Origin: Lacicoccus alkaliphilus DSM 16010
GTDB taxonomy: Bacteria; Bacillota; Bacilli; Staphylococcales; Salinicoccaceae
Length of the DNA stretch: 64,000 bases
Direction: 5' to 3'
Assembly (NCBI RefSeq): GCF_900142805.1
Contig: NZ_FRCF01000003.1
Location: forward strand, 1-64,000
A program made the translations under genes and the position numbers. Positions 27,191 to 35,384 of the stretch are shown here, piece by piece. The stretch's first letter is position 1. Each line of letters starts with the position of its first letter. The notes beneath the pieces are model-generated. The model had not been told where the DNA came from, searched no databases, and saw only the letters and a program-made list of their open reading frames with translations.

Positions 27191-27940
27191 ATGACTAAAA
27201 ATCATTCGGCCACATTAAAAAAAGGGCTTCGTGTACTGGAGCTGATCAAGAAAAAACCGGGGACGACCATGCGCGGTGTCCAGGAGGCATTCAACCTGAG
27301 CAAATCGACCGCGTTCCGTCTGCTGACGACTCTGGAGGACATGGGTTATATCTATAAAATCCAGACGCAGTACTATCTTGATCCGAACAACTTCATAGAG
27401 AAGGCGGAGAAGCAGTCCATCCGGGAATGGACATCATTGAATTCCATCTATCAAGTCGCCAAAAATCTGCAAATGAGCACTTACCTCGGGAAAGTGGAAG
27501 GGACGGACCTGGTCATGTCACAAGTTTTGCATGCGCCTTTCGAAGAAAAAACTGTAGATGAAATCGGCAACCGGACCGGACTCCACCAGACGGCGCTCGG
27601 CAAGGTCATACTTGCGCATTATGAAGAGGATAAGAGAGTATCACTGATGAAAAGGATGAAGCTTGAACCAAAGACGGAAAACACATTCCAGGATCCTCAG
27701 TTGTTTTTCTATCATTTAAAGATGATCCGGGAAGATGGGTATGCATTCGATGATGAAGAGGTCGCGATCGGTATCCGGTGCATTGCGGTACCGGTTTACC
27801 GTGATGATGAGGTGATTGCCGCGCTCGCCGTGGCCGCCCCGCCGGAGGACATCACCAAAAGCAATATCAGGGAAATCGTGTCAAAATTACATCAGGGAAG
27901 CAAAGCAGTCACCGGGGAAATCGAAGCTTTGGATAAATAA
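27191..27940 (+). CDS. IclR-family transcriptional regulator
   Basis: Protein of 249 residues, the normal IclR length. An N-terminal winged helix (about 8-65: LKKGLRVLELIKKKPGTTMR, then LSKSTAFRLLTTLEDMGYI) is followed by an effector domain with GLHQTALGKVILAHY and the typical late motif IGIRCIAVPVYRDDEVIAAL. ATG 27191 follows GAGGTGG. It is 35 bp upstream of an OYE-family enzyme gene, which it likely controls together with itself through the palindrome at 27110. The effector is unknown. Confidence 0.92.
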   Translation: MTKNHSATLKKGLRVLELIKKKPGTTMRGVQEAFNLSKSTAFRLLTTLEDMGYIYKIQTQYYLDPNNFIEKAEKQSIREWTSLNSIYQVAKNLQMSTYLGKVEGTDLVMSQVLHAPFEEKTVDEIGNRTGLHQTALGKVILAHYEEDKRVSLMKRMKLEPKTENTFQDPQLFFYHLKMIREDGYAFDDEEVAIGIRCIAVPVYRDDEVIAALAVAAPPEDITKSNIREIVSKLHQGSKAVTGEIEALDK

Positions 27941-27975
27941 AATAATAATCAATCATGAAAGAGGAATTATATAAA

Positions 27976-29127
27976 ATGAGTAAAGAGTACAAGAATTTAT
28001 TTCAGGATTTTACATTCAAAAGTGGTGTACATGTCAGAAACCGACTGATGATGCCGCCGATGACGACATTTTCAGCGGATGAAAATGATTTTGTTTCGGA
28101 TGAAGAGCTCGCCTATTATGAAGAGCGGGCGAACGGCGTCGGCACGATCATCACCGCATGTGCCTATGTTTCAGACAATGGCAAGGGCTTCGAAGGCCAG
28201 ATGAGCATTGCGGGTGATGAGACGATCGGCCGGCTCAGGGCGCTTTCCGATGTGATACATGAAGGCGGTGCGAAAGGTATCGTCCAGCTGTACCACGGCG
28301 GTCGCCTTGCAGTACCGCACCTCACTCCGGGCGGGGAGACCGTCAGTGCGAGTGCTGTCGTACCTTTATCCGACCGTGGCTTCTACAGCATCGACCAGAC
28401 ACCGCGGGCACTTGAGACTGAAGAAGTGTATGAAATTATAGAAGATTTTGCCCAGGCGGCCCGAAGGTCGATCGAGGCAGGATTCGACGGCGTCGAACTG
28501 CACGGCGCAACAGGCTACCTGCTGCAGCAGTTCGTCTCCCCCCACTCTAATCTGCGGACGGATGAATTCCAGGACAGACATCTGTTTGCATTGAAACTGA
28601 TCGAAGCGGTCAAACAGGTCGTGGCGGAACATGCAGTGAAACCATTCATGGTGGGCTACCGCTTTTCCCCTGAAGAGCCGGAAACACCGGGCATCACAAT
28701 GAAGGAGACTTTCGAATTCCTGGATGCACTGATTGAAACGGACGCACTGGATTACCTGCATATGGCGGCAACTGATGCATGGTCCCCGGCAAGGCGTGGT
28801 GTGGACAGTGAAAAGTCACGTACGGAATTGATTGCTGGACATGTGGATGGACGCCTGCCTGTGATCGGTGTGGGCAGCATCCTCACTGCCCGCGATGCAT
28901 CGGCTGTCCTTGAAAAGGGCGGCATGGACTTTGCAGCGGTGGGACGTGCGCTTGTGGTCGATCCGAAATGGGTGGATAAGATCCGTGACGGCGAAGAAGA
29001 AGCGATCATAGATCATCTGACGGAGCACGACCGGACGAAAGCGGTCATACCGGCACCATTATGGAAACACATCATGGAAGTGGAAGGTTGGTTCCCGGTC
29101 AAGCGGAATGCGGACATCATGAAATAA
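27976..29127 (+). CDS. NADH-dependent flavin oxidoreductase, old yellow enzyme family
   Basis: Ene-reductase of 383 residues. LFQDFTFKSGVHVRNRLMMP, IVQLYHGGRLAVPHLTP, HGATGYLLQQFVSPHSNLR and IGVGSILTARDASAVLEKGG with DFAAVGRALVVDP mark FMN binding and the active site. ATG 27976 lies 11 nt after GAGG; ATG 27955 lacks a ribosome site. As the only structural gene behind the IclR regulator it probably metabolises the regulator's effector, perhaps an aromatic or unsaturated compound. It is paralogous to the protein at 14350-15480. Confidence 0.9.
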   Translation: MSKEYKNLFQDFTFKSGVHVRNRLMMPPMTTFSADENDFVSDEELAYYEERANGVGTIITACAYVSDNGKGFEGQMSIAGDETIGRLRALSDVIHEGGAKGIVQLYHGGRLAVPHLTPGGETVSASAVVPLSDRGFYSIDQTPRALETEEVYEIIEDFAQAARRSIEAGFDGVELHGATGYLLQQFVSPHSNLRTDEFQDRHLFALKLIEAVKQVVAEHAVKPFMVGYRFSPEEPETPGITMKETFEFLDALIETDALDYLHMAATDAWSPARRGVDSEKSRTELIAGHVDGRLPVIGVGSILTARDASAVLEKGGMDFAAVGRALVVDPKWVDKIRDGEEEAIIDHLTEHDRTKAVIPAPLWKHIMEVEGWFPVKRNADIMK

Positions 29128-29131
29128 AAAA

Positions 29132-29431
29132 CTATACTAAGCACCTCCAGACCCAGAGCAGCAGTTCCGCTTTCCGGTCTCTTGAAATCTGACCTGTCAG
29201 CAGTCCCTCGCCAAGCGGCGACCAGAATGTATTTCCGATGCCAAGTGCCTTATCTGCAGGAAGAAGTTCATATTCCGATTCACGTGCTTCCGGCGTGTAG
29301 TAAATTTGATGGGCAATCGACGGTGCGTAATTATTTCCCACAGCATATGTGTGGGTATCAGCAAGCGGCCACCCACTGTAGTTGGATACCCACCAATAGC
29401 GGATGTCCTTTATGGTATAATTTTGTAGCAT
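29132..29431 (-). pseudogene. Aldo/keto reductase relic, truncated at both ends
   Basis: The minus-strand frame reads IRYWWVSNYSGWPLADTHTY, then SIAHQIYYTPEARESEYELL and FWSPLGEGLLTGQISR. These match the middle of AKR-family reductases (IRY.GVSN.SGW; HQ.YY; WSPL..G.LTGK). The N-terminal half with the catalytic Asp-Tyr-Lys-His residues and the C-terminal cofactor part are missing; the frame runs into unrelated residues and stops right after the OYE gene. It is read as a degraded remnant, not a functional gene, about 80 residues of a roughly 320-residue family. Confidence 0.8.
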
Positions 29432-29454
29432 ATCTTTTGATGAGGAGAATGACG

Positions 29455-30075
29455 ATGTCGGCAGCGGTCATACACGGGGTTTTATTATCCATCGGACTAA
29501 TCATGGCGTTTGGCGCCCAAAATGTCTTCATATTCAATCAGGGCGCATCGCATAAGAAATTGCGGTCCAGCCTGCCTGCTGTCATCACAGCTTCCGTCTG
29601 TGATACTATTCTGATCATACTCGCGGTCCTCGGTGTATCGCTGATGGTGATGACCGTCCCCGGATTGCAGATTACACTGTTTGCAGCAGGCTTTTTATTC
29701 CTTTTGTACATCGGCTGGACAATCTGGTCGAGCGACCCGGTGAAAGTGAATGATAAGTATGGTGCCATGCGTGCAGATAAGCAGATCATGTTTGCGATCT
29801 CTGTATCACTATTGAACCCCCACGCCATTCTCGATACCATCGGGGTCATCGGTGCGAACTCCTTAAGGTATTCCGGTGTCGCCGAACTGGTTGCTTTTGC
29901 CGTGGCCTGCATCATTGTATCCTGGATCACTTTCATTATGCTGGCTGTCATCGGCAGAAGCATCCGCTCGATTGACCGGGAAGGGAAGATCGTCATGACG
30001 ATCAATAAAGTCTCCGCGCTGATGATTTGGGGCGTTGCTTCATATATCGCGTATCAGCTGTATATGCTTGTCTAA
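29455..30075 (+). CDS. LysE/ArgO-family amino-acid exporter
   Basis: Membrane protein of 206 residues, the standard LysE length, with about six membrane segments. LLSIGLIMAFGAQNVFIFNQ and SLLNPHAILDTIGVIGA are family signatures. Members export basic amino acids such as lysine or arginine with a proton gradient. ATG 29455 lies 7 nt after GAGGAG; the much longer open frame to 29182 reads through the aldo/keto reductase relic on the other strand and is not used. Single gene with a following hairpin. Confidence 0.92.
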   Translation: MSAAVIHGVLLSIGLIMAFGAQNVFIFNQGASHKKLRSSLPAVITASVCDTILIILAVLGVSLMVMTVPGLQITLFAAGFLFLLYIGWTIWSSDPVKVNDKYGAMRADKQIMFAISVSLLNPHAILDTIGVIGANSLRYSGVAELVAFAVACIIVSWITFIMLAVIGRSIRSIDREGKIVMTINKVSALMIWGVASYIAYQLYMLV

Positions 30076-30091
30076 ACCGGAAACATCTTCA

Positions 30092-30125
30092 AACTCCCCC
30101 ATGACCTCAAGGTCATGGGGGAGTT
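30092..30125. terminator. Hairpin between lysE-like and SDR genes
   Basis: AACTCCCCCATGACC (30092-30106) pairs perfectly with GGTCATGGGGGAGTT (30111-30125) around TCAA. T-runs are short on both sides, but its position between convergent genes favours a terminator. Confidence 0.75.
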
Positions 30126-30158
30126 GTTAATCAATATATTCATCCCGCGGGGCGCATT

Positions 30159-30944
30159 TTAATCAAAATCAATCGGCCTTGAGACTTTATTGATTTGTCC
30201 ACCGTCGACCATCAGTGTCTGTCCGCTGATGAATGCAGAATCGTCCGAGGCAAAGAACAGGCATGCTTTGGCGATATCTTCCACAGTGCCGAACCGACCC
30301 ATCGGAATGAATTCGAGGGACTCTTCCATTGCTTTTTCCGGGTTTTCAAGGCTGTCGAATGTTTTTTGGAGCATCGGTGTATCCACGGTGCTCGGTCCGA
30401 CGGCGTTGACACGTATCTGGTCCTTGCCATAGTCGAGGGCCATCTGGCGTGTCAGAGCAGCGAGCCCGCCCTTTGCACTGGCGTAGGCGGCGAGCCTTGT
30501 GATCGTCGTCTCCGCATGCCAGGAGATGATGTTGATGATTGAGGCCCCGTCCTGCTTCTGCATCTCGGGAATGGCATATTTACTGCAGAGGAAAGCACCG
30601 GTCAGATTGACATCCATCAAACTGTTCCATTCGTCCAGAGAAGTTTCGTGGACTGCCTTGCGATAATTGACCGCGGCATTATTGACGAGGACATCCACGC
30701 TGCCGAACCGTCCGGCGGTAAACCTGATCAGTTCCTTCACATCATCTTCATTACCGACGTCCGTCCGGTGAAAAGTGACTTGCAGATTTTCCTCCTGTAA
30801 TTCCGTCTCCGTCAAATCCCCTGTTTCGCTGTTGATATCGGCGATGACGACTGTCGCCCCTTCCTCGGCAAACATTTTTACAATTCCCCTGCCAATGCCC
30901 TGGCTGCCGCCGGTGACGATGGCCACTTTATTTCTCAATCTCAT
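30159..30944 (-). CDS. Short-chain dehydrogenase/reductase
   Basis: Classical SDR of 261 residues. The Rossmann motif TGGSQGIGRGI binds NAD(P); NNAA follows at about residue 88, and the catalytic Tyr and Lys are in AAYASAKGG. The Asp in ADINSETGD after beta-2 favours NAD. The end ISGQTLMVDGGQ is typical of glucose-dehydrogenase/FabG-like members. The expected Ser upstream of Tyr sits in NIISWHAE. Substrate unknown. AGGGGG precedes ATG 30944. Monocistronic and convergent with the lysE-like gene. Confidence 0.9.
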   Translation of the reverse strand: MRLRNKVAIVTGGSQGIGRGIVKMFAEEGATVVIADINSETGDLTETELQEENLQVTFHRTDVGNEDDVKELIRFTAGRFGSVDVLVNNAAVNYRKAVHETSLDEWNSLMDVNLTGAFLCSKYAIPEMQKQDGASIINIISWHAETTITRLAAYASAKGGLAALTRQMALDYGKDQIRVNAVGPSTVDTPMLQKTFDSLENPEKAMEESLEFIPMGRFGTVEDIAKACLFFASDDSAFISGQTLMVDGGQINKVSRPIDFD

Positions 30945-31092
30945 CTTATCATCCCCCTAAATATCTTTAATCACAATTGTATCATCATCCTCTCCCTCAA
31001 TGAAATGCAGGTGGTGATGATTTTTTACAGTAAAATAACAACGTTGAACCAGTAGGTCCTCCAGAGAACTTTCGGAAATTTTCAAATACTTG

Positions 31093-31121
31093 TTGACACC
31101 GCTTTCATTTTGCTGTTAAAT
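31093..31121 (+). promoter_or_regulatory. SigA-type promoter of the dicarboxylate transporter gene
   Basis: TTGACA (31093-31098), 17-bp spacer, TTAAAT (31116-31121). The -35 box is a full consensus match and the -10 box matches 4 of 6. It lies about 85 bp before the GTG start. Confidence 0.65.
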
Positions 31122-31125
31122 ACAG

Positions 31126-31159
31126 TGTACGTATAAGATGATTATGTACTATATGCGTA
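31126..31159. promoter_or_regulatory. Inverted repeat downstream of the sdcS promoter
   Basis: GTACGTATA and TATGCGTAC face each other with one mismatch across about 16 bp, just behind the presumed transcription start. A roadblock-type repressor site or an RNA stem is possible. Confidence 0.4.
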
Positions 31160-31207
31160 CAAAAAATATGGACAGTTATTGAGATGACGAAAAAGGGGAA
31201 GATTCAA

Positions 31208-32803
31208 GTGTCACTAATCTCGAAATTCAGCGATGCAGCATGGAAAGACCATTCCCGATCGAAAGATTTATTTCTTCTGAGGAGGGGCAGAAAAAACAAT
31301 CAAAATGGAGGCGGCCAGGATGTAAGACAGCCCTCTTATTCAACCTCTCAATTAATCGGACTTTTTCTGGGTCCTCTGGCATTTTTAGCTTTGATGTTCC
31401 TTGTACCTCTTGAAGGGTTATCAGGAGAAGGAAAAGCAGTCCTTGCTTTTGCTGCATGGCTGGCAATATGGTGGATTTTGGAAGCGATGCCACTTGGAAT
31501 CACTTCATTATTGCCTCTGGTGATGATGCCGGTCGTGACTTCGATCACCAGTGCCGAAGTGGCTTCGGCATTCGGGGACCCATTAATCTTTCTATTCCTG
31601 GGTGGTTTTGCCATCGCTCTGGCTATGGAGAAGTGGAACCTGCATGAGAGAATCGCTTTGACTATAATCAGCGTGGTCGGTACAAGTTTATCCGGCCTGA
31701 TTCTTGGCTTTGCCCTCGCTACCGGTTTTCTATCAATGTGGGTCTCCAATATGGCGACGATCATGCTGATGATTCCGATCGGAACGGCAATCATTGCAAA
31801 AGTGGTCGAATTAATGAAAGAAGATGGCGTACATACGGCTGAAGAAGAAATCAAGTTTACGAAATCAATCATCTTTGCAATCGGTTTCGGAGGAACCATA
31901 GGCGGCAGTGCCACATTGATCGGCACTCCCACCAACCTGATTCTTGCAAGCATGGCCGGGGAACTACTGGGATATGAAATTCCATTTGGAACGTTCCTGA
32001 TTTTTGCATTCCCGCTCACTCTGATATTAATGGCAGGGTTCATCTTTTATTTGACGAAGATAGCCTACCCGATGAAGGTCAAAACAATCAGCAAAGGGAG
32101 GGAACTTGTCGAAGAACGGAAGTCCCTGCTCGGGAAAATGTCCTATGAAGAAAAAGTCGTAATGGCAATTTTCACATTCACAGCTTTCATGTGGTTGACG
32201 AGGACATTTATATGGACGGATATCATACCGGGTATCAATGACACGATGATAGCCATGATTTCAGCCATGTTATTATTCTTAATCCCTTCTAAAAATAAAG
32301 AAGGCGGCCGCATCCTTGAATCGGATGCGCTTACGAAGATGCCGTGGGGTGTATTGTTGCTTGTAGGTGGGGGTCTTGCGCTTGCTGTAGGGTTCACCGG
32401 CACCGATCTCGCCGACTGGATGGGCGGACAACTGATGAACCTGGAAAATGCACCATTGGTCTTCATTATTGCCGTAAGTGCATTACTCGGTATCCTGATG
32501 ACTCAGATGGCACCAAATACAGCAACGGTGACGATCCTTTTACCAATCACCGCAGCCCTGGCTACAGCGATAAATGTAAATCCACTTCCTATAATGACTG
32601 CGACTGCCATGGGAGCGGGCTTTGCATTCATGCTGCCAATCGGTACACCGTCCAATGCACTCATATATGCGACAGGTAAGATCACCATCGTGGATATGTT
32701 GAGAAAAGGTACATGGTTGACGATTCTCTCAGTCATCTTAATAGTGGTATTCACGTACTACGTCCTGCCTTTCATATTCAATATTGATAAGTTTGCAGCT
32801 TAG
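31208..32803 (+). CDS. sdcS: Sodium/dicarboxylate symporter, SLC13/DASS family
   Basis: Membrane protein of about 531 residues very like staphylococcal SdcS: SAQLIGL-type start, LAIWWILEAMPLGITSLLPL, FLFLGGFAIALAMEKWNLHE, and the two SNT-type substrate/sodium motifs SATLIGTPTN and LPIGTPSNALIYA. It imports succinate, fumarate or malate with sodium. GTG 31208 has AAAAGGGGA 8 nt upstream and fits better than ATG 31184, which has no ribosome site. It is followed by a strong terminator and preceded by a promoter with an inverted repeat. Confidence 0.9.
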   Translation: MSLISKFSDAAWKDHSRSKDLFLLRRGRKNNQNGGGQDVRQPSYSTSQLIGLFLGPLAFLALMFLVPLEGLSGEGKAVLAFAAWLAIWWILEAMPLGITSLLPLVMMPVVTSITSAEVASAFGDPLIFLFLGGFAIALAMEKWNLHERIALTIISVVGTSLSGLILGFALATGFLSMWVSNMATIMLMIPIGTAIIAKVVELMKEDGVHTAEEEIKFTKSIIFAIGFGGTIGGSATLIGTPTNLILASMAGELLGYEIPFGTFLIFAFPLTLILMAGFIFYLTKIAYPMKVKTISKGRELVEERKSLLGKMSYEEKVVMAIFTFTAFMWLTRTFIWTDIIPGINDTMIAMISAMLLFLIPSKNKEGGRILESDALTKMPWGVLLLVGGGLALAVGFTGTDLADWMGGQLMNLENAPLVFIIAVSALLGILMTQMAPNTATVTILLPITAALATAINVNPLPIMTATAMGAGFAFMLPIGTPSNALIYATGKITIVDMLRKGTWLTILSVILIVVFTYYVLPFIFNIDKFAA

Positions 32804-32832
32804 AGTATTAAATCAATCCAGATCGACACATG

Positions 32833-32871
32833 AAAAACCACACCCATCCAAATGGACGGGTGTGGTTTTTT
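32833..32871. terminator. Terminator after sdcS
   Basis: AAAAACCACACCC (32833-32845) pairs with GGGTGTGGTTTTT (32858-32870), with further ATCC/GGA pairing inside; T6 follows. The A-run also serves the convergent DUF3021-like gene. Confidence 0.88.
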
Positions 32872-32910
32872 CTTTATAACAAGTGTGATCAAAGTATTTA
32901 TAATCCGTCC

Positions 32911-33294
32911 TCAAACATATTTACCCCCATAGATTTTAAGGATGGCAGAAACTGAGTATGTAATGGAAGGTGCAAGCAGCTGGAGCATATTGAATGTTAT
33001 GAACGCCTCGGCGGCATCGGTTGTGAACCGGGCGGCATCATACGTGAGGACGAGCAGGACTGGGAATACCGTGACCAATGTTGCCATGTAATACGTGATT
33101 ATCCGTTTCAAAGGGCTCCAGTTTGGGACATGGTAAATCACACTTCCACATCCCAGGAAAAAGGCGATGAAACCATAATAAAGAAAAACCCTTACATTGT
33201 CAGCCGGCCCTATGAAAAGACTCCATACAGAAAAAAGAACAAAGATTGAAAATAATGCAGCACCCCTGAAGAACCCCCGTACAAATAAGTTGAT
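32911..33294 (-). CDS. DUF3021-like four-helix membrane protein, apparent ATC start
   Basis: Reading the minus strand gives one open frame of 127 residues from 33294. INLFVRGFFRGAALFSIF opens it; about four membrane segments follow, and SVIYHVPNWSPLKRIITYYM resembles the loop of DUF3021 proteins. No ATG, GTG or TTG exists between the in-frame TAA (33319-33321) and GTG 33141, and that GTG would delete two helices. GGAGG lies exactly 7 nt before ATC 33294 in the context CTTATCAAC. Either ATC initiates, or the start codon mutated and the gene is dying. DUF3021 genes usually pair with a LytTR regulator, not seen here. Confidence 0.6.
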   Translation of the reverse strand: MNLFVRGFFRGAALFSIFVLFSVWSLFIGPADNVRVFLYYGFIAFFLGCGSVIYHVPNWSPLKRIITYYMATLVTVFPVLLVLTYDAARFTTDAAEAFITFNMLQLLAPSITYSVSAILKIYGGKYV

Positions 33295-33318
33295 AAGAAC
33301 CCCTCCTTTTTGAATAAT

Positions 33319-33646
33319 TTAACAATTGAGAATCTTTATTACATTATACACTTCAAAGTCTTAAAAAAGCACCCTACTTTCAGCAAATTTTTTCAAATAA
33401 ATACTTATTCTCACAAATGATGACCTCTGTACTTAATGCTGCCAGGCATTTTGAACGCTCGGTTCGACCCCTTCTGCCGGTTTCAGGGTCAACGTTGCGG
33501 CACTCCCGCCACAGCCCGTCACCTGCGATGCCCCACCCGGCCCAAACTTGCCTCCCCCGCCGTGCTTTACTCCCGGTGAAAATGATTGACCATGCACTGC
33601 CGGTGGTATACATAAGTTGAATACATCAACTGAAGAGGTGAAATAT
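33319..33646. other. Gap without a confident gene; GC-rich, strand-asymmetric block
   Basis: The first 100 bp are AT-rich and probably hold the promoter of the DUF3021-like gene. From about 33440 to 33600 the sequence becomes GC-rich, with C-runs on the plus strand and therefore at least seven GGG to GGGGG runs on the minus strand. Short open frames here (for example 33380-33613 minus) have no recognisable family and no good ribosome site. Confidence 0.6.
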
Positions 33647-34066
33647 ATGGAACAATCAAAAGCGATAGAACGCATCACTGAAATTTTGGACGACTCCAAA
33701 ATCGGCATACTGTCAACGGCGAAAGATGATGTGCCGAATGCACGCTATATGTGGTTTTATAATGACGGCATCACCCTGTATGCCAAGACGAGTGATGAAT
33801 CCCCGAAGTTCGAAGAGATAGAGGAAAATCCGAAAGGATTCGTGCTGCTGGGTTTCCATGACGAAAAGAATCATGCATTTGTAGAATATTACGGTGATAT
33901 TGAAGTCGTCAGGGATCAGGAGACCATCGACTGGCTGTGGGAAAATCAGGATCAGACTTATTTCGATAATAAGGAAAACCCTCATCTGGTTGCTTTGAAG
34001 ATCAATCCAAGTGCAATCAAAATCATGAATGACGATGAATTCCAGGATGTGGAGCTGTCATTGTAG
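33647..34066 (+). CDS. Pyridoxamine-5'-phosphate-oxidase-like FMN-binding protein (general stress type)
   Basis: Split-barrel flavin-binding protein of 139 residues. IGILSTAKDDVPNARYMWFY near residue 20 is the typical first strand pair of the PNPOx-like/GSP26 family; HAFVEYYGDIEVVRD is the next strand, and NPHLVALKINPSAIKIM closes the barrel. True PNPOx is longer; this short form is probably a stress-related flavin reductase or binding protein. ATG 33647 follows GAGGTG. Monocistronic by context. Confidence 0.85.
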   Translation: MEQSKAIERITEILDDSKIGILSTAKDDVPNARYMWFYNDGITLYAKTSDESPKFEEIEENPKGFVLLGFHDEKNHAFVEYYGDIEVVRDQETIDWLWENQDQTYFDNKENPHLVALKINPSAIKIMNDDEFQDVELSL

Positions 34067-34194
34067 ATGGTGTTTTGGAGGCGGGGGATCCCACTTCTTT
34101 TTTAATAGAAGGCACCTGCCGGGTTTGAAATTATTTGTGAAGATTTCGGGTAAAGGGAACAATGATCATCATTTAGAAGTGAGGAGAGATTTTA

Positions 34195-34686
34195 ATGCTG
34201 GCTTTTGTCTGGGCTGAAGATGAAAATAAATTGATCGGTAAAGGTGACGAGCTGCCGTGGCGTCTGCCGGCGGATGTGGCTTTCTTTAAAAAAGTCACGA
34301 TGCGCGGGGATATTGTGGCGGGCAGGAAGACATATGAAACGATTCCGAGGCGGCCTTTGCCGGGACGTGAGAACATCGTCCTCACGACTCAGAAGGATTA
34401 CGAGGCGCCGGGGGCGACCGTGGTGCATTCGAAAGAAGATATATTGGCACTGGAAAAGAAGAATGATAAGGGTCTGTATATCATCGGCGGCGAGTCTTTA
34501 TTCAGAATGTTTGAAAAGGATGTGGATGAGCTTTACAGAACCGTCATCCATGATACTTTTGAAGGTGATACGTACTTCCCGAAAGACTTTGACTACGAAC
34601 CTTTTGAGTTGATCGAATCGGAAGAGGGCCCTGTGGATGAAAAGAATATTTATGAGCACACTTATGAGCTTTGGAGAAGGAAATAA
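34195..34686 (+). CDS. folA: Dihydrofolate reductase
   Basis: Protein of 163 residues that reduces dihydrofolate to tetrahydrofolate with NADPH. LAFVWAEDENKLIGKGDELP contains the conserved start and Met20-loop region; WRLPADVAFFKKVT carries the folate-binding Asp in the L-P-A-D segment. GRKTYETIPRRPLPGRENIV is the NADPH-binding part, and IIGGESLFRMF the late glycine pair. The usual partner thyA is not next to it. GAGGAG precedes ATG 34195. A terminator follows directly. Confidence 0.93.
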   Translation: MLAFVWAEDENKLIGKGDELPWRLPADVAFFKKVTMRGDIVAGRKTYETIPRRPLPGRENIVLTTQKDYEAPGATVVHSKEDILALEKKNDKGLYIIGGESLFRMFEKDVDELYRTVIHDTFEGDTYFPKDFDYEPFELIESEEGPVDEKNIYEHTYELWRRK

Positions 34687-34693
34687 TGACAGT

Positions 34694-34725
34694 AAAACCC
34701 GCACATCACTTGATGTGCGGGTTTT
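34694..34725. terminator. Terminator after folA
   Basis: AAAACCCGCACATC (34694-34707) pairs perfectly with GATGTGCGGGTTTT (34712-34725) around ACTT. It can act on both strands; the MarR gene converges. Confidence 0.85.
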
Positions 34726-34743
34726 GAACGGGGAAGGACCTGG

Positions 34744-35199
34744 TTACTTCTTACTTTCCTCTATCATATCTTCAAGGGAAGCTTCGAGCATTTTCAAAAC
34801 GTGCTTTGCAGCCTTGTAATCTCCTATGCTCACATCATCCGGCACACACCTGGATATCGCGACCGATATTTCATGGTGCGTCTTCACGGATGTTTCCGTA
34901 AGACGGACGACAAGTTGCCTTTTGTCTGCTTCATCCCTCCCGCGCACTACCCAGCCTGAGTCCTCCAGACGTTTAAGCAGGGGCGTCAGCGTGTTGCTCC
35001 CTAAACTCAATTTTTCCCCAATCGAGTGCAGTGTCTGAGGCTCTTCACTTTCCCATAAAATGGACAAGACCAGGTATTGGGTGAAGGTCAGATTGAATTC
35101 GGACAATGCACTTTCATAAAATTTTGCGAAGAGGCGGCTGAGGTGATATGCAGAGAAACAGAGTTGATCTGCAATTTTGATACTTTCGGTCGGTATCAT
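34744..35199 (-). CDS. MarR-family redox regulator (OhrR/SarZ/MgrA type)
   Basis: Protein of 151 residues. DQLCFSAYHLSRLFAKFYE at the start matches the QLCF..Y motif of OhrR, SarZ and MgrA, where the single Cys (here Cys14) is oxidised by organic or hydrogen peroxide and releases DNA. FTQYLVLSILWES and LGSNTLTPLLKRLEDSGWV form the winged helix; DEADKRQLVVRLT is the wing. It is divergent from the carotenoid operon with a shared 185-bp promoter region, so redox control of pigment synthesis is plausible. ATG 35199 is preferred over 35202, with AGGAGG 7 nt upstream. Confidence 0.88.
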   Translation of the reverse strand: MIPTESIKIADQLCFSAYHLSRLFAKFYESALSEFNLTFTQYLVLSILWESEEPQTLHSIGEKLSLGSNTLTPLLKRLEDSGWVVRGRDEADKRQLVVRLTETSVKTHHEISVAISRCVPDDVSIGDYKAAKHVLKMLEASLEDMIEESKK

Positions 35200-35230
35200 C
35201 AATTATCCTCCTAATGTGAGTCTCGCACGA

Positions 35231-35258
35231 TTGACTTTGAGGTCAAGGACTATATAAT
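35231..35258 (+). promoter_or_regulatory. Promoter of the carotenoid operon with overlapping inverted repeat
   Basis: TTGACT (35231-35236), 16-bp spacer, TATAAT (35253-35258). The inverted repeat TTGAC-N6-GTCAA (35231-35246) covers the -35 box and is a candidate site for the divergent MarR-type regulator. The transcript would have a leader of about 120 nt before fni. Confidence 0.65.
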
Positions 35259-35384
35259 AAACATAACAACTGATAATTGGAAAAAAGTAGTATCTTTTAT
35301 ATAGCTATGATAATTCATTATTAAGTGCAATACCAGTTTATGATGCTTTGCAGTCCATAAAATTGCAGTAGAGGAGACTTCCCT

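Noticed and set aside
29182-29454. N-terminal extension of the LysE-type exporter
   Set aside because: It is the antisense of the aldo/keto reductase relic; the exporter has a proper ribosome site and family length from 29455.
33455-33480. tRNA-like GGTTCGACC motif suggesting a tRNA T-arm
   Set aside because: The flanking bases do not form a 5-bp T stem and no acceptor or anticodon stem can be drawn.
33380-33613. 77-codon minus-strand open frame in the gap before the PNPOx-like gene
   Set aside because: No ribosome site, no recognisable family, Arg/Gly/Trp-rich text produced by the GC-rich block.
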